From a bacterium (GTDB taxonomy: Bacteria > JAMCPX01), in contig JAJYUJ010000001.1 of NCBI GenBank assembly GCA_021792615.1, positions 62,001 to 126,000 of the forward strand: 64,000 bases of DNA. The letters are read 5' to 3'. Positions 25,980-35,847 of this stretch are shown here, in pieces; the stretch's first letter is position 1; the number at the start of each line of letters is the position of its first letter. A model generated the notes under the pieces. It ran no database searches. It saw only the letters and a list, made by a program, of their open reading frames with translations, and had not been told where the DNA came from. The position numbers and the translations under genes were made by a program.

Positions 25980-27013
25980 AAATAGCTGTAATCGCTGCTG
26001 CTTCCAGGACCGGAGAAAAAGGCGGCGCTGAACGTTTTTATGAAGGCTTGGTTAAGGCGTTAAATTCAACCGGGATTAATACGGACATAATCAGCTTGGT
26101 AAGCGATGAATCAAGTTTTGATACAATTAAGGAGACTCTCCTTAATTTCTACGACTTAAATTTATCAGCTTACGACGGAGTAATCTCTACAAAAGCACCT
26201 TCATATTTTGTCAAACATAAGAATCATGTTTGTTATTTAGTGCATACAATGAGAATTTTTTATGATATTTTTGAAAAAGATTTTCCATATCCAACCACTG
26301 AATTATTAGAGCAAAGAAAATTTATAACTACATTGGATACTGCCGTGTTATCATATCCACATGTAAAAAAAATATATACTATCGGGACTACTGTTTCAAA
26401 CAGATTACTGCAGTATAATAACATAAGAAGCGAAGTACTTTATCCAGCATTATCTTATGATAGCTTTAAAACAGGAGAATACAAAAACTATCTTTTTATG
26501 CCCGGTCGATTACATAGATGGAAACGAGACGATTTAATTATTAAAGCAATGAAACATGTTCAGCGTCCCATAATGCTAAAAATAGCGGGTACCGGTGAGG
26601 ATGAAGAAAGGCTTCACGAGATAGCAAATAAAGATAAAAGAATAGAATTTTTAGGAAGGGTAAGCGACGAAGAGTTAACAAATTTGTATGCTGATACCTT
26701 AGGAGTACCGTTTGTACCATTAAACGAGGATTACGGCTATATAACCCTTGAGGCCTTTAAGAGTAAAAAACCGGTTATAACTTGTGCAGACTCCGGAGAA
26801 CCAACATTTTTTGTAAAAGACAATTTTAATGGTTTTGTTTGTAACCCCGATCCTAAGGAGATAGCCAAAAAAATTGAATTCTTATATGATAATCGGGATA
26901 AAGCCAAAGAAATGGGAGAACAAGGATACCACTCGATCGCGCATATTACCTGGGGCAATGTTGCGAAGATCTTATTAGATGCATTAGGAATGAAGGGGAT
27001 AAATGAGTTATGA
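25976..27013 (+). CDS. Glycosyltransferase family 4-like protein
   Basis: 345 residues of the GT-B fold. The donor-binding C-terminal half shows PGRLHRWKRDDLIIKAMKHV, then LKIAGTGEDEERL, RIEFLGRVSDEELTNLYA and the E-x7-E-like PLNEDYGYITLEAFKSKKPV. The N-terminal half has a glycine-rich acceptor loop (GEKGGAERFYEGLVKAL). It overlaps both neighbours by 4 bp, so it is part of one translation unit. It adds a sugar, of unknown kind, to the surface glycan. Confidence 0.87.
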   Translation: MKIAVIAAASRTGEKGGAERFYEGLVKALNSTGINTDIISLVSDESSFDTIKETLLNFYDLNLSAYDGVISTKAPSYFVKHKNHVCYLVHTMRIFYDIFEKDFPYPTTELLEQRKFITTLDTAVLSYPHVKKIYTIGTTVSNRLLQYNNIRSEVLYPALSYDSFKTGEYKNYLFMPGRLHRWKRDDLIIKAMKHVQRPIMLKIAGTGEDEERLHEIANKDKRIEFLGRVSDEELTNLYADTLGVPFVPLNEDYGYITLEAFKSKKPVITCADSGEPTFFVKDNFNGFVCNPDPKEIAKKIEFLYDNRDKAKEMGEQGYHSIAHITWGNVAKILLDALGMKGINEL

Positions 27014-29880
27014 ATGAACGTTATAACGTTACTGTGCTTGATATGCAGCCGATAGATCCTCCGACTGGCGGAGGGAGGATAAGATTGCTTGGGTTGTATC
27101 ATAATCTTGGCGATAACCTTTCAACCACTTATGTCGGTACATACGATTGGGAGGGGGAAAAATATAGGGATCATTATCTGAGCCAGACATTCAGAGAAAT
27201 AAATGTTCCCTTAAGCAATGCACATTTTGATGAAGTTAAAAAACTGCAAGATAGGATCGCCGGTAAAACGATAATTGATATTACCTTTCCTAAATTCGCC
27301 CATCTGTCGCAAGAATACATAACGGCAGCAAAAGAATGGTCAGCGAAAAGTGATATAGTTATATTTTCACATCCGTGGATTTATCCCCTTATCAAAGATA
27401 GGCTCGACAAAGACAAGCAGGTTATAGTCTATGATTCTCAAAATGTTGAAGGATATTTGAGATATAACTTGTTGGGTGCAGGAGGGATAGAGACTAATAT
27501 AGTAAAAGATGTGGTAGCAGTAGAATATGAATTGTGTCATTTCGCAGATATTGTTCTTACTTGTTCACATGAAGACAGGGTATTATTTAACCGGCTCTAC
27601 GATGTACCTTTTAAAAAGATGAAGGTAATACCGAACGGGGTATTTACTGATAAAATTAAACCCGTGGATAGTAAACAAAAAGAGAGTATAAAACAAAAAC
27701 TCGGGCTTCGGCAACGAATGGCCGTAATTTTTATCGGCAGTAACTATCCACCAAATTTAGAGGCCGCAAATTATATTTTGACTGATTTGGCCCCGAATCT
27801 TCCGGATGTATCTTTTCTTATTGCAGGCGGGGTTGGGGAAGCAGTAAAAAGTAATCAGCAAAATGTTGTAATCACCGGGAGATTAACGGAGGAAGAAAAG
27901 ATCAAATACCTCTCTGCCGCTGACATGGCAATTAATCCCATGTTCAGCGGCTCAGGAACGAACATCAAGATGTTTGATTTTATGGCAGCAGGGCTGCCTA
28001 TTGTTTCTACGCCAGCAGGAGCAAGAGGTATAGAAGATACAACTTTTTATTCTATAAAGCTCTGCAATTCGGATAAGTTTGCTGCAAACATTTCATTAAT
28101 TTTGAATGATGCGAAGCTAATAAAACTTATGTCACAAGCTTCAAGACAATTAGTAGAAGAGAAATATTCCTTTGAAAGGATCTCAAAAGCTTTAGGGACA
28201 ATGCTGTATAGATATAGGAGCAAACCAATAACCCCAAAGCCTTTTTTCTCCATAATAGTACCATCTTATAATAGGCATGACCTCCTTGATAAATTAATGG
28301 ATGCTCTATCCTTGCAGGATTATAAGGATTTCGAAGTCATTGTCGTAGATCAGAGTGATACTGTATGGGTTAATAAATATCATACTCTTGATCTCCTTTA
28401 TATTCATACGGATACAAAGGGGGCTGTGAAAGCAAGAAATACGGCTTCGTTATATGCGAGAGGTAGATTTTTAGCTTTTACCGATGACGATTGTATTCCG
28501 GAAAAAAACTGGTTAAAGGAGGCATACCGCCTATTCAATAACAATGACATTATAGGAATAGAAGGATTGGTTAAATCCGACAAATTGAACGACCCTGTTT
28601 ATAGGCCTGTAACGAATGAGGGTTTTGGGGGTATTGGCTTTATGACTGCCAACCTGTTTTTGAAAACTGAAATATTCAATAGAATAAACGGATTTGATGA
28701 ACGATTTGATCATCCGCATTTCAGAGAGGATACGGATCTTGGGTGGAGGGCGGTAAAATTCGGTAAAATACCTTTTAGCGATAAGGTACAGGTGTTTCAT
28801 CCACCGCATCTTCGTGCGATAGAAAGAGAGTCACAGAAGGAACGGAATAAATTTTTTGAAAAGGATGCTCTTTTACTCAAAAAACATCCAATCAATTATC
28901 TGAAATTATTTCTATCAGAAAACCACTGGAAAAATACGGATGGTTTTTGGGAAAACTTATTAAAAGGAGCACAGAAGTACAATGTAGATATCTCTCAATA
29001 TGAAATATATAATTACTACCGGGATTACATGCATCAAGAGGATCCCGTCGTCAAAATGTTTCAGGGGATTACCTATGAAAATAAAAACTATTTTCCTCAA
29101 TCAACGCTTACTGTAACATCCCGTTCAAGAACTGAGGCGATAAAACTTCTGAATAAAGTAAAAAATAAAATATCCGATCAGCCTGATGATGTTAAAAGCT
29201 ATTTTGAAACCTCAATTGAGCGTTATACTTTTACCCTCCAATTAGTTCTGGGACATACGGAGAAAGAGATAAAAAAGGTATTAGAATTAGGCTGTTCCCC
29301 CGGACATCTTGGGATGGCTTTAGATGCAATGGGCTTAGATGTTTTTGGTATTGACCTGAACAAAGAGTATCTTTACAAGTATCCTGAATCTTTTGTTGAA
29401 AAGCTGCACATAAAACAGTGTAATTTTGAGAATGATGTAATCCCTTACCATGACAATGAATTTGATTGTGTCATTTTTACAGAAGTACTTGAGCACATTG
29501 CAATTAAACATCCCGTTAAGATATTAGAGGAAATAAAGAGATTATTGTCTCCCGGCGGGATTCTCATCTTATCTACACCGAATGTATCATCCATCGGTAA
29601 TGTTTTTGCATTGATGCGCGGCGATAATGTATTCTGGGATCCAAAGATATTTTATGGGAGTACGGATAGGCATAACCGAGAATATACTCCGAAAGAAGTA
29701 TTTTCACTGTTACAGGATGCCGGCTTTCAGAATATAAAAATAGGATATATAAATACCCCATCAAACTGGAACACTAAATCAGCCGGTCTAACGATGCAGT
29801 TTCTTGCACAAATTGATAATAAACAGGCAAACGAGCCGTTTTTTAAGAATACAATATTTATAAAGGCAGAGAAACGTTAA
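27010..29880 (+). CDS. Three-domain protein: GT4 + GT2 glycosyltransferases + SAM methyltransferase
   Basis: 956 residues. Domain 1 (about 1-395) is a GT-B glycosyltransferase (IFIGSNYPPNLEAANYIL, ITGRLTEEEKIKYLSAAD, FSGSGTNIKMFDFMAAGLPI). Domain 2 (about 410-640) is a GT-A family 2 enzyme: FFSIIVPSYNRHDLLDKL, then the metal-site FTDDDCIPEKNWL and FREDTDLGWR. Domain 3 (about 750-950) is a class I methyltransferase (VLELGCSPGHLGMAL, FTEVLEHIA). All three frames are continuous, with no sign of a frameshift. Such a protein could add two sugars and a methyl group in one step of the repeat unit. Substrates are not predictable. Confidence 0.85.
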   Translation: MNERYNVTVLDMQPIDPPTGGGRIRLLGLYHNLGDNLSTTYVGTYDWEGEKYRDHYLSQTFREINVPLSNAHFDEVKKLQDRIAGKTIIDITFPKFAHLSQEYITAAKEWSAKSDIVIFSHPWIYPLIKDRLDKDKQVIVYDSQNVEGYLRYNLLGAGGIETNIVKDVVAVEYELCHFADIVLTCSHEDRVLFNRLYDVPFKKMKVIPNGVFTDKIKPVDSKQKESIKQKLGLRQRMAVIFIGSNYPPNLEAANYILTDLAPNLPDVSFLIAGGVGEAVKSNQQNVVITGRLTEEEKIKYLSAADMAINPMFSGSGTNIKMFDFMAAGLPIVSTPAGARGIEDTTFYSIKLCNSDKFAANISLILNDAKLIKLMSQASRQLVEEKYSFERISKALGTMLYRYRSKPITPKPFFSIIVPSYNRHDLLDKLMDALSLQDYKDFEVIVVDQSDTVWVNKYHTLDLLYIHTDTKGAVKARNTASLYARGRFLAFTDDDCIPEKNWLKEAYRLFNNNDIIGIEGLVKSDKLNDPVYRPVTNEGFGGIGFMTANLFLKTEIFNRINGFDERFDHPHFREDTDLGWRAVKFGKIPFSDKVQVFHPPHLRAIERESQKERNKFFEKDALLLKKHPINYLKLFLSENHWKNTDGFWENLLKGAQKYNVDISQYEIYNYYRDYMHQEDPVVKMFQGITYENKNYFPQSTLTVTSRSRTEAIKLLNKVKNKISDQPDDVKSYFETSIERYTFTLQLVLGHTEKEIKKVLELGCSPGHLGMALDAMGLDVFGIDLNKEYLYKYPESFVEKLHIKQCNFENDVIPYHDNEFDCVIFTEVLEHIAIKHPVKILEEIKRLLSPGGILILSTPNVSSIGNVFALMRGDNVFWDPKIFYGSTDRHNREYTPKEVFSLLQDAGFQNIKIGYINTPSNWNTKSAGLTMQFLAQIDNKQANEPFFKNTIFIKAEKR

Positions 29881-29929
29881 ACTAGATGCATACACCCATC
29901 TTAAAACGTCGCATTCAACTCCCAAAAGA

Positions 29930-31126
29930 ATGAAAAAACTCATTGTTCTTTCACCCTATTTCCCCTATCCCCTCGATGAAGGCGGACACATAAGGACGTT
30001 CAACATAATACAGGCACTGAGTAAAGAGTTTGAAATCCATCTTTTTTCTTTTCTTGTTGAACAGCGAGCCATAGAAACATCAGAGCTTATGAACTACTGC
30101 AAAGATTACTCTACCATAAACGTCCCCACACATAAAAAAGATATACTGCACAGGTTGATGCGGAACGGCAGGAGAATTCTTTTATTAAAAAACCCTTCTG
30201 CAGACACCTTCTTTTTTAAAGAAGCAAAACGAGGTTTATCAGATTACATAAACACAATTAAGCCCGACATAGCTATTATCGAACATTCATGGCTTGCAGG
30301 CTATGCTGCAATGTTAAAGGCAGCAGGCATAAAAATTATTCTTGATGCCCATAATGTGGAGTCAGACCTCTGGAAACAATTTTATCAGAATAGTGCTATG
30401 AAGGAAAAGATCCCATACTATTTCTTCTGGAAGTCTATGGTCTTGAACGAAAAAAGATTTATGAAGCGTTTTGATTTGATTGTCTCTACGTCTAAAAAAG
30501 AAGATGAAAAAATAAAAAAAATAGCGCCTCAGGTACCGAGAGAAGTCGTACCGAACGGTATAGATCTGGACAGGTCTGTAGTGGATGTACCGGAAGAGCA
30601 GAACTCTATCGGTTTTATCGGGCTTATGCGTTATCCCCCCAATGTGCAGGCTGTCCTTTATTTTTTAAAAACAATCTTTCCTCTTGTGAAACAAGCTATT
30701 CCTGACGTGAAGTTTTTTATTGCAGGAAAAGATCCTTCAGGGGAAATCTTGAAATTATCGGACAATAAAAATGTCTTTGTAAAAGGATATGTCCCTGACG
30801 CAACAACATTCATGTCAAAATGCGCTATAATGATAACCCCGCTGCTTCAGGGCAGCGGGACACGGACAAAAATTCTTGAAGCCATGTCACTCAAAAAGCC
30901 CGTAGTCTCAACTTCTCAAGGAGCTGAAGGCCTTATGGTTGAAAACGGCAAGGACATACGTATAGAAGATAATCCCGAAGTCTTTGCAAAAGCGGTTATC
31001 TCTCTCCTGAAAAATAAAGAACTCAGGAAATCCATTGGCGGAGAGGCGTACAAGACTGTAGTGTCGCACTATTCGTGGGCATCAATAGGAAACAAGTTAA
31101 TCTCTGTTATAAAAGACGTTGTGTGA
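29930..31126 (+). CDS. Glycosyltransferase family 4-like protein (PelF/RfaB-like fold)
   Basis: 398 residues, GT-B fold. It starts KKLIVLSPYFPYPLDEGGHIR, the glycine-rich acceptor loop. The C-terminal half carries IGFIGLMRYPPNVQAVLYFL, FIAGKDPSG, VKGYVPDATTFMSKCAIMI and LQGSGTRTKILEAMSLKKPV. The sequence is related to domain 1 of the preceding fusion protein, especially in the PPN and GSGT motifs, so they may be paralogues. About 50 bp separate it from the fusion gene, with a modest ribosome site. It is part of the surface-glycan cluster. Confidence 0.87.
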   Translation: MKKLIVLSPYFPYPLDEGGHIRTFNIIQALSKEFEIHLFSFLVEQRAIETSELMNYCKDYSTINVPTHKKDILHRLMRNGRRILLLKNPSADTFFFKEAKRGLSDYINTIKPDIAIIEHSWLAGYAAMLKAAGIKIILDAHNVESDLWKQFYQNSAMKEKIPYYFFWKSMVLNEKRFMKRFDLIVSTSKKEDEKIKKIAPQVPREVVPNGIDLDRSVVDVPEEQNSIGFIGLMRYPPNVQAVLYFLKTIFPLVKQAIPDVKFFIAGKDPSGEILKLSDNKNVFVKGYVPDATTFMSKCAIMITPLLQGSGTRTKILEAMSLKKPVVSTSQGAEGLMVENGKDIRIEDNPEVFAKAVISLLKNKELRKSIGGEAYKTVVSHYSWASIGNKLISVIKDVV

Positions 31127-31128
31127 TA

Positions 31129-33225
31129 ATGGGTACCGTTCATAAATCTATAATTCATAAACTTATTGTATTTTCAATATACATTATTCTCTCTGTCATC
31201 ATAACCTATCCTGCAATACTGAATATAAGAACCGCATATATAGGGAACGGATCAGATCCGGAGCTGTTCATGTGGTTTATTAAATGGGTCCAGTATGCTA
31301 TTGGGCATTTCCAGGATCCATTGATCAGCAGGCATATATTATTCCCCGACGGCGTTAACCTCATGTGGAATTCGTCGATAATACTACCAGCGTTAATCCT
31401 TTCGCCTTTGACAAAGTTCTTTGGTGCAATATTCTCATACAATATTATAGTTATAGGAGCACTATGCCTTTCTGCATTTACAGCGTATATAGCCACATTA
31501 CGCTTTGTTAATTCTCATAGTGCATCTTTTTTCTCAGGACTTATTTATGGATTTTCCCCATACATGATAGCGCAATCTATGGGACACCCGCACGTTACTT
31601 TGGCATTTATCCCACCATTATTGGTTTGGTTAGGATACGATATCCTGGTTTCTCGCAAGATCGGAATGTGGAAGTCAGGAACCATTCTGGGCGTATTACT
31701 TTTTTGTCAGCTCCTTTTGGGAGAAGAGATGCTGGCTTCAGAAATAATCATTAGCATGGTTGCTGTTGCGGTGATCTGCATAGTGGACAGACAAGATTTA
31801 AAACAACATTTCGTTTCTGTTTTAAAAGTTATCCTGATAGGTATACCTCTGTTTCTTGTGCTTTCGCTGCCCTTTTTATACATGCAATTTGCCGGATCGG
31901 CGAGACCTATAGGCTTATTGCAACCGCAGAACGTGTTTGTTACCGACCTGTTAAACTTTATCATCCCCGGTCCTTTTCAGTTGATGAAAACCGTGATAAC
32001 ATCAAATATTGTTTCAAAATTCACCGGTAATGCAAGCGAATGGGACGGCTATATAAGTATACCTTTTTTACTAATCATTTTTTATACAATTAAAAGATGG
32101 TACGAAGATAAAAACGTAAAGTTCTTAGCCTACATGATACTTGTTTCAGCACTATTATCCTTGGGACCATACCTCCATGTTAATGGTCATATAACAAAGA
32201 TCCCTCTGCCATGGATTTTGTTTGAATCATTACCCTTATTAGAACATCTTCTGCCCGGCCGGATTGCGTTGTACGTGATTTTATTCTCAGGCATTACAAT
32301 TGCCATATTTATTTCAAAAGTGAGCAAGCAGGAGAAAATACTGAAATTTACAGCGTATGCGGTTTTTACTGTTGGACTTTTTTGCATCATACCTGTATTC
32401 CTTGTATCACCCTATCCAGTGCAGAAACCATCCATACCTGCTTTTTTTAAGAACTCATCTATACAGCATTATATACCTGAGAATAGCAACGTTTTTGTTG
32501 TTCCTGTGTCCCGGGGGGCCGAAGGGACAGCCATGCTGTGGCAAATATACAGTGATATGTGGTTTAAAATGCCTGAAGGGTTTGCAATAAACCGGTATGG
32601 ATTCGGCCCCATGCCTTCTTTATTTATCAAAACAGTAGATTCCATCCAGAAAAACGGCGTTTCCCCTCAAATGGATCATGGCTCCAAAGCAGAAATTTAC
32701 GGTTACTTGAAATACTACGATATACGCTATATTATTGTCGGGCCGACAAAGAATATACAGAACATCGTATCGTTCTTTACTTCTATTCTAGGTAAAGGGC
32801 CTTCAATGGCGAATGGTGTATATTTGTGGATGATAGACCCCTCTGCTTTAAAACAAGGATATTTTATAAGCGGAGATAAATACAGTACCTATTACAAAGA
32901 CATGGACTGGATTGGCAGGCAAATAGAAATAACCACATACAATACTATCGTTACCATAGAAATCAGCGGCAAATGGAGGCACAATGGAATCCCTATGAAT
33001 ATTAACGTATGTAGCAAGGATTTTTTATCTGGGGAAAAGATATTCGGACGAAGCTACACGATGACTGATGCTACCAACATATCATTGGAACTTCATAGGA
33101 ACACATGGACTCAAATAACTGCTAATCGTACATGGGTCCCGGATAAGTATATACATAACGGAGATCGCAGGAAATTATCTGTTTTATTTGAGGTGAAAAG
33201 TATACAAGATGAAAACAGAAAATAA
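31129..33225 (+). CDS. Large multi-pass membrane protein, probable GT-C-type glycosyltransferase
   Basis: 698 residues. About ten to eleven hydrophobic segments fill residues 10-430, followed by a ~270-residue soluble C-terminal part. An early periplasmic loop has GNGSDPELFMWFIKW and FPDGVNLMWN. Such acidic first-loop motifs are seen in GT-C enzymes and YfhO-like proteins that take lipid-linked sugars. I do not recognise a named family with certainty. The frame opens at 31075, but the ATG at 31129 just after the previous stop is the better start. Role in the glycan cluster is inferred from position. Confidence 0.7.
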   Translation: MGTVHKSIIHKLIVFSIYIILSVIITYPAILNIRTAYIGNGSDPELFMWFIKWVQYAIGHFQDPLISRHILFPDGVNLMWNSSIILPALILSPLTKFFGAIFSYNIIVIGALCLSAFTAYIATLRFVNSHSASFFSGLIYGFSPYMIAQSMGHPHVTLAFIPPLLVWLGYDILVSRKIGMWKSGTILGVLLFCQLLLGEEMLASEIIISMVAVAVICIVDRQDLKQHFVSVLKVILIGIPLFLVLSLPFLYMQFAGSARPIGLLQPQNVFVTDLLNFIIPGPFQLMKTVITSNIVSKFTGNASEWDGYISIPFLLIIFYTIKRWYEDKNVKFLAYMILVSALLSLGPYLHVNGHITKIPLPWILFESLPLLEHLLPGRIALYVILFSGITIAIFISKVSKQEKILKFTAYAVFTVGLFCIIPVFLVSPYPVQKPSIPAFFKNSSIQHYIPENSNVFVVPVSRGAEGTAMLWQIYSDMWFKMPEGFAINRYGFGPMPSLFIKTVDSIQKNGVSPQMDHGSKAEIYGYLKYYDIRYIIVGPTKNIQNIVSFFTSILGKGPSMANGVYLWMIDPSALKQGYFISGDKYSTYYKDMDWIGRQIEITTYNTIVTIEISGKWRHNGIPMNINVCSKDFLSGEKIFGRSYTMTDATNISLELHRNTWTQITANRTWVPDKYIHNGDRRKLSVLFEVKSIQDENRK

Positions 33226-33533
33226 CATATTAATGCTTACCTCGAATTAGAGTTTCCCGACTATTCTTCACCTGATTTAAATATCATCGGCATCTCACCT
33301 TCGGATCTTCGCGACGCTGACATTCTGTGAACTTTATGAGAAAGAAATTATGCACTATTCGTCAGATTAAAAATTGCCTGCCAGTAACAGGAGGTGTGTC
33401 TTTATATTCAAGAGAACGAGATGAGAAATAGTTGTTTTATATTTTCTATATCCGCTTTTCATTCTGGAACACACCCGGTTAAATCAGGTCTGCCTTCCTT
33501 TATAACCCCGTCAGTAGAGAGAGCTGATTATTA
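33226..33533. other. Intergenic region without visible gene
   Basis: About 300 bp between the end of the plus-strand polysaccharide island and the convergent minus-strand exporter operon. I see no credible reading frame, RNA gene or strong repeat. It may hold the 3' end signals of both units. Confidence 0.5.
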
Positions 33534-33558
33534 ACCCGGAAAAATGTATGTTCCGGGT
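33534..33558 (-). terminator. Stem-loop at the 3' end of the ABC exporter operon
   Basis: ACCCGGAA (33534-33541) pairs with TTCCGGGT (33551-33558) over a 9-base loop. It touches the stop codon of the minus-strand permease gene. Only a weak T-rich stretch (TTAATAAT) follows, so it is a probable but imperfect terminator. Confidence 0.45.
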
Positions 33559-34700
33559 CAGCCGATCCGCTTGTTAAATCTGCTCACGCTGAGGAGGAAC
33601 AGGACAATGCCGAAGGCCGCAAGTGCGAGCGTATCAGGCCAGAGGATGGACATGCCCGAACCCTTCATGAATATGGAGCGTACGATTACGATGAAATAGC
33701 GCAAGGGAATGAGGAGTGTAAAATACTGTACTGCCACGGGCATATTGTCTATGGGAGACATAACGCCGGAGAGCAGTATGATCGGCATAATGAGCAGCAT
33801 GGAAATCATCATGGCCTGTTGTTGGGTCTTGGAAACGGTCGAGATCAGGAGTCCGAGTCCGAGCGTCGTCAGCATGAAGAGTGCGGACAGCGCAAATAAA
33901 AGTATAAAACTGCCGTGGAGAGGTATCTGAAACCAAAACACCGCAACCATGGTAACGAGCGTTATGTCGACCAGGCTTATGATTGCAAAAGGCAATAGCT
34001 TTCCCGCTATAAGTTCTATAGGCTTTATGGGGGTAACGATGAGCTGTTCGATGGTACCGCGTTCCTTTTCTTTTACGATTGCCATGGAGGTAAGTACCGT
34101 GCTTATTATCATGAGTACGAGTGCAAATACCCCGGGGACCATAAAGTCCCTGCTCTTGAGTGTGGGATTGTACCAGACCCTTGGTTGTATATTCAGAGGG
34201 GTAAAAGGTTGCAGTCCGTTTTTTGACATCTGTTCTGCAGATAGTTCGAGTGCCCTGTTGGTTACGATCCTTTCAAGGTACGACCTTACCATGGTCGCAT
34301 AGATGGCATTCGAGCCGTCGATGATGGTCTGTATGTGCCCTTTTTTCCCTCCATCGATGTCCCTCTCGAGCCCATCGGGTATAACAATACCGACCATGGC
34401 ATTACCGTTGTCCAGGCTCTTTCTCACATCGCTGATAGAAGGTACCCTGCCCTGAATTACAAAGTAGCCCGAAGCCGTAATATCATTGAGTATGGCCCTG
34501 CTCTGCATGCTCTGGTCCATGTCGCAAACAACAACAGGCACGGATTTCACGTCCAGCGTCGCTGCGTACCCGAACAAAGTGAGCTGTATTATGGGCGCCA
34601 TGAACGCAATGAACAGCATACGCCTGTCTCGCCGCAGCTGGATGAATTCCTTGCGCGCTATGGCCTTAACCCGCAGTAAAAATATTTTCCACTTATTCAT
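33558..34700 (-). CDS. ABC-2 exporter permease (YbhR/YhhJ-like), second
   Basis: 380 residues. One N-terminal helix (about 27-47, with RDRRMLFIAFMAPIIQLTLFGYA) is followed by a large periplasmic domain (about 50-175), then five helices in the C-terminal half. The conserved segment KEKERGTIEQLIVTPIKPIELIAGKLLPF is that of ABC-2 permeases of the YhhJ/YbhR/YbhS group. It lies 1 bp after a homologous permease gene, so the exporter probably uses a heterodimer. With the two ATPases and fusion protein upstream it forms a tripartite efflux system. Confidence 0.9.
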   Translation of the reverse strand: MNKWKIFLLRVKAIARKEFIQLRRDRRMLFIAFMAPIIQLTLFGYAATLDVKSVPVVVCDMDQSMQSRAILNDITASGYFVIQGRVPSISDVRKSLDNGNAMVGIVIPDGLERDIDGGKKGHIQTIIDGSNAIYATMVRSYLERIVTNRALELSAEQMSKNGLQPFTPLNIQPRVWYNPTLKSRDFMVPGVFALVLMIISTVLTSMAIVKEKERGTIEQLIVTPIKPIELIAGKLLPFAIISLVDITLVTMVAVFWFQIPLHGSFILLFALSALFMLTTLGLGLLISTVSKTQQQAMMISMLLIMPIILLSGVMSPIDNMPVAVQYFTLLIPLRYFIVIVRSIFMKGSGMSILWPDTLALAAFGIVLFLLSVSRFNKRIG

Positions 34701-34701
34701 A

Positions 34702-35847
34702 TCAGTCCAGACTCTTCTTTGTTTTTATGATGCAGAGCGTCAGGACGATAACCGAGATCAGGATCATGATCAATATCTGGGGCATAAGAACGACCACACC
34801 CGAGTTTTTCAGAAAGATGCCCCTCAGAACGACGAGGAAATACTTTGCAGGAACAACATACGAGAATACCCTTAATGCAAGCGGCATACTATTGATGGGG
34901 TATATGAATCCGGAGAGCAGCAGCGAGGGCAGCATGGTCCCGACAAAGGACATCTGCATTGCAACCTGCTGCGATTTGGTGACGGCAGAAAACAGGAAAC
35001 CTATGCCCATGGCACTCACCAGGAATAGAAACGTGGTAAAGGTGAGGAGCAGGAGGCTCCCTTTCAGCGGCACATGAAAGACCAGTACCGCGATAAGGGT
35101 AACGAGAGTGACCTGCACAAATCCTATGAGGATATACGGCACGAGCTTGCCTATGATAAGCTCATACACCTTGACCGGCGAGACGATGAGCTGCTCCATG
35201 GTGCCCCGTTCATACTCTCGGGCTACGCTCTGCGATGTCATGAGAACGCCGAGGATCATGAGTATGGTCGCTATGAGTCCGGGTACTATAAAGTTTTCCG
35301 TCCGCAGCGTTTGATTGTACCATATCCTGAGCCGCTGGGACAAGAGCGGGAAATTTTTTAAAAGACTTGCGCCCCCCTGTTCATTGAGCATACGCTGCGT
35401 AATATCGAGAGAGTATCCCTGTGCAGCGGCTATGAAATAGCCGAGAGCAACACCGCCCACATTTGCGTCGGTCCCGTCGATGAGGAGCTGAACGCCGGCC
35501 GTCTTGTTTGCATTGATGTCCTCTGCAAAGCGGGGCGGAATAATAACGCCTATCTTGATATCCCCTTTCTCGAGCAGGGTGTTGATCTCCGTCCTGCTGT
35601 TTGCATTGTCTGCAACGAGGAAATACGAGGACGCCGTTACAGCACGTATGAGCTGCCTGCTCTCCTGCGTGTGCGATTGATCGAAGATGCCCATGGGAAT
35701 GTGCTTGATATCAAAGCTCACTGCATAGCCAAACAACAGGAGCTGGATAATGGGAATCAGTATGACAACGGCAAGGCTTATGGGATCCCTGATGATCTGG
35801 ATAAATTCCTTTTTTATTACCGGTTTGAGCAGGTTATTTTTTATCAT
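34702..35847 (-). CDS. ABC-2 exporter permease (YbhS-like), first
   Basis: 381 residues, with the same layout as the next permease: helix near 22-42 (RDPISLAVVILIPIIQLLLFGYAV), soluble periplasmic domain, then five C-terminal helices. The segment AREYERGTMEQLIVSPVKVYELIIGKLVPY is conserved between both. The two are clearly paralogues arising from duplication. It overlaps the upstream ATPase gene by 14 bp. Members of the group expel drugs and cationic dyes; the substrate here is unknown. Confidence 0.9.
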   Translation of the reverse strand: MIKNNLLKPVIKKEFIQIIRDPISLAVVILIPIIQLLLFGYAVSFDIKHIPMGIFDQSHTQESRQLIRAVTASSYFLVADNANSRTEINTLLEKGDIKIGVIIPPRFAEDINANKTAGVQLLIDGTDANVGGVALGYFIAAAQGYSLDITQRMLNEQGGASLLKNFPLLSQRLRIWYNQTLRTENFIVPGLIATILMILGVLMTSQSVAREYERGTMEQLIVSPVKVYELIIGKLVPYILIGFVQVTLVTLIAVLVFHVPLKGSLLLLTFTTFLFLVSAMGIGFLFSAVTKSQQVAMQMSFVGTMLPSLLLSGFIYPINSMPLALRVFSYVVPAKYFLVVLRGIFLKNSGVVVLMPQILIMILISVIVLTLCIIKTKKSLD

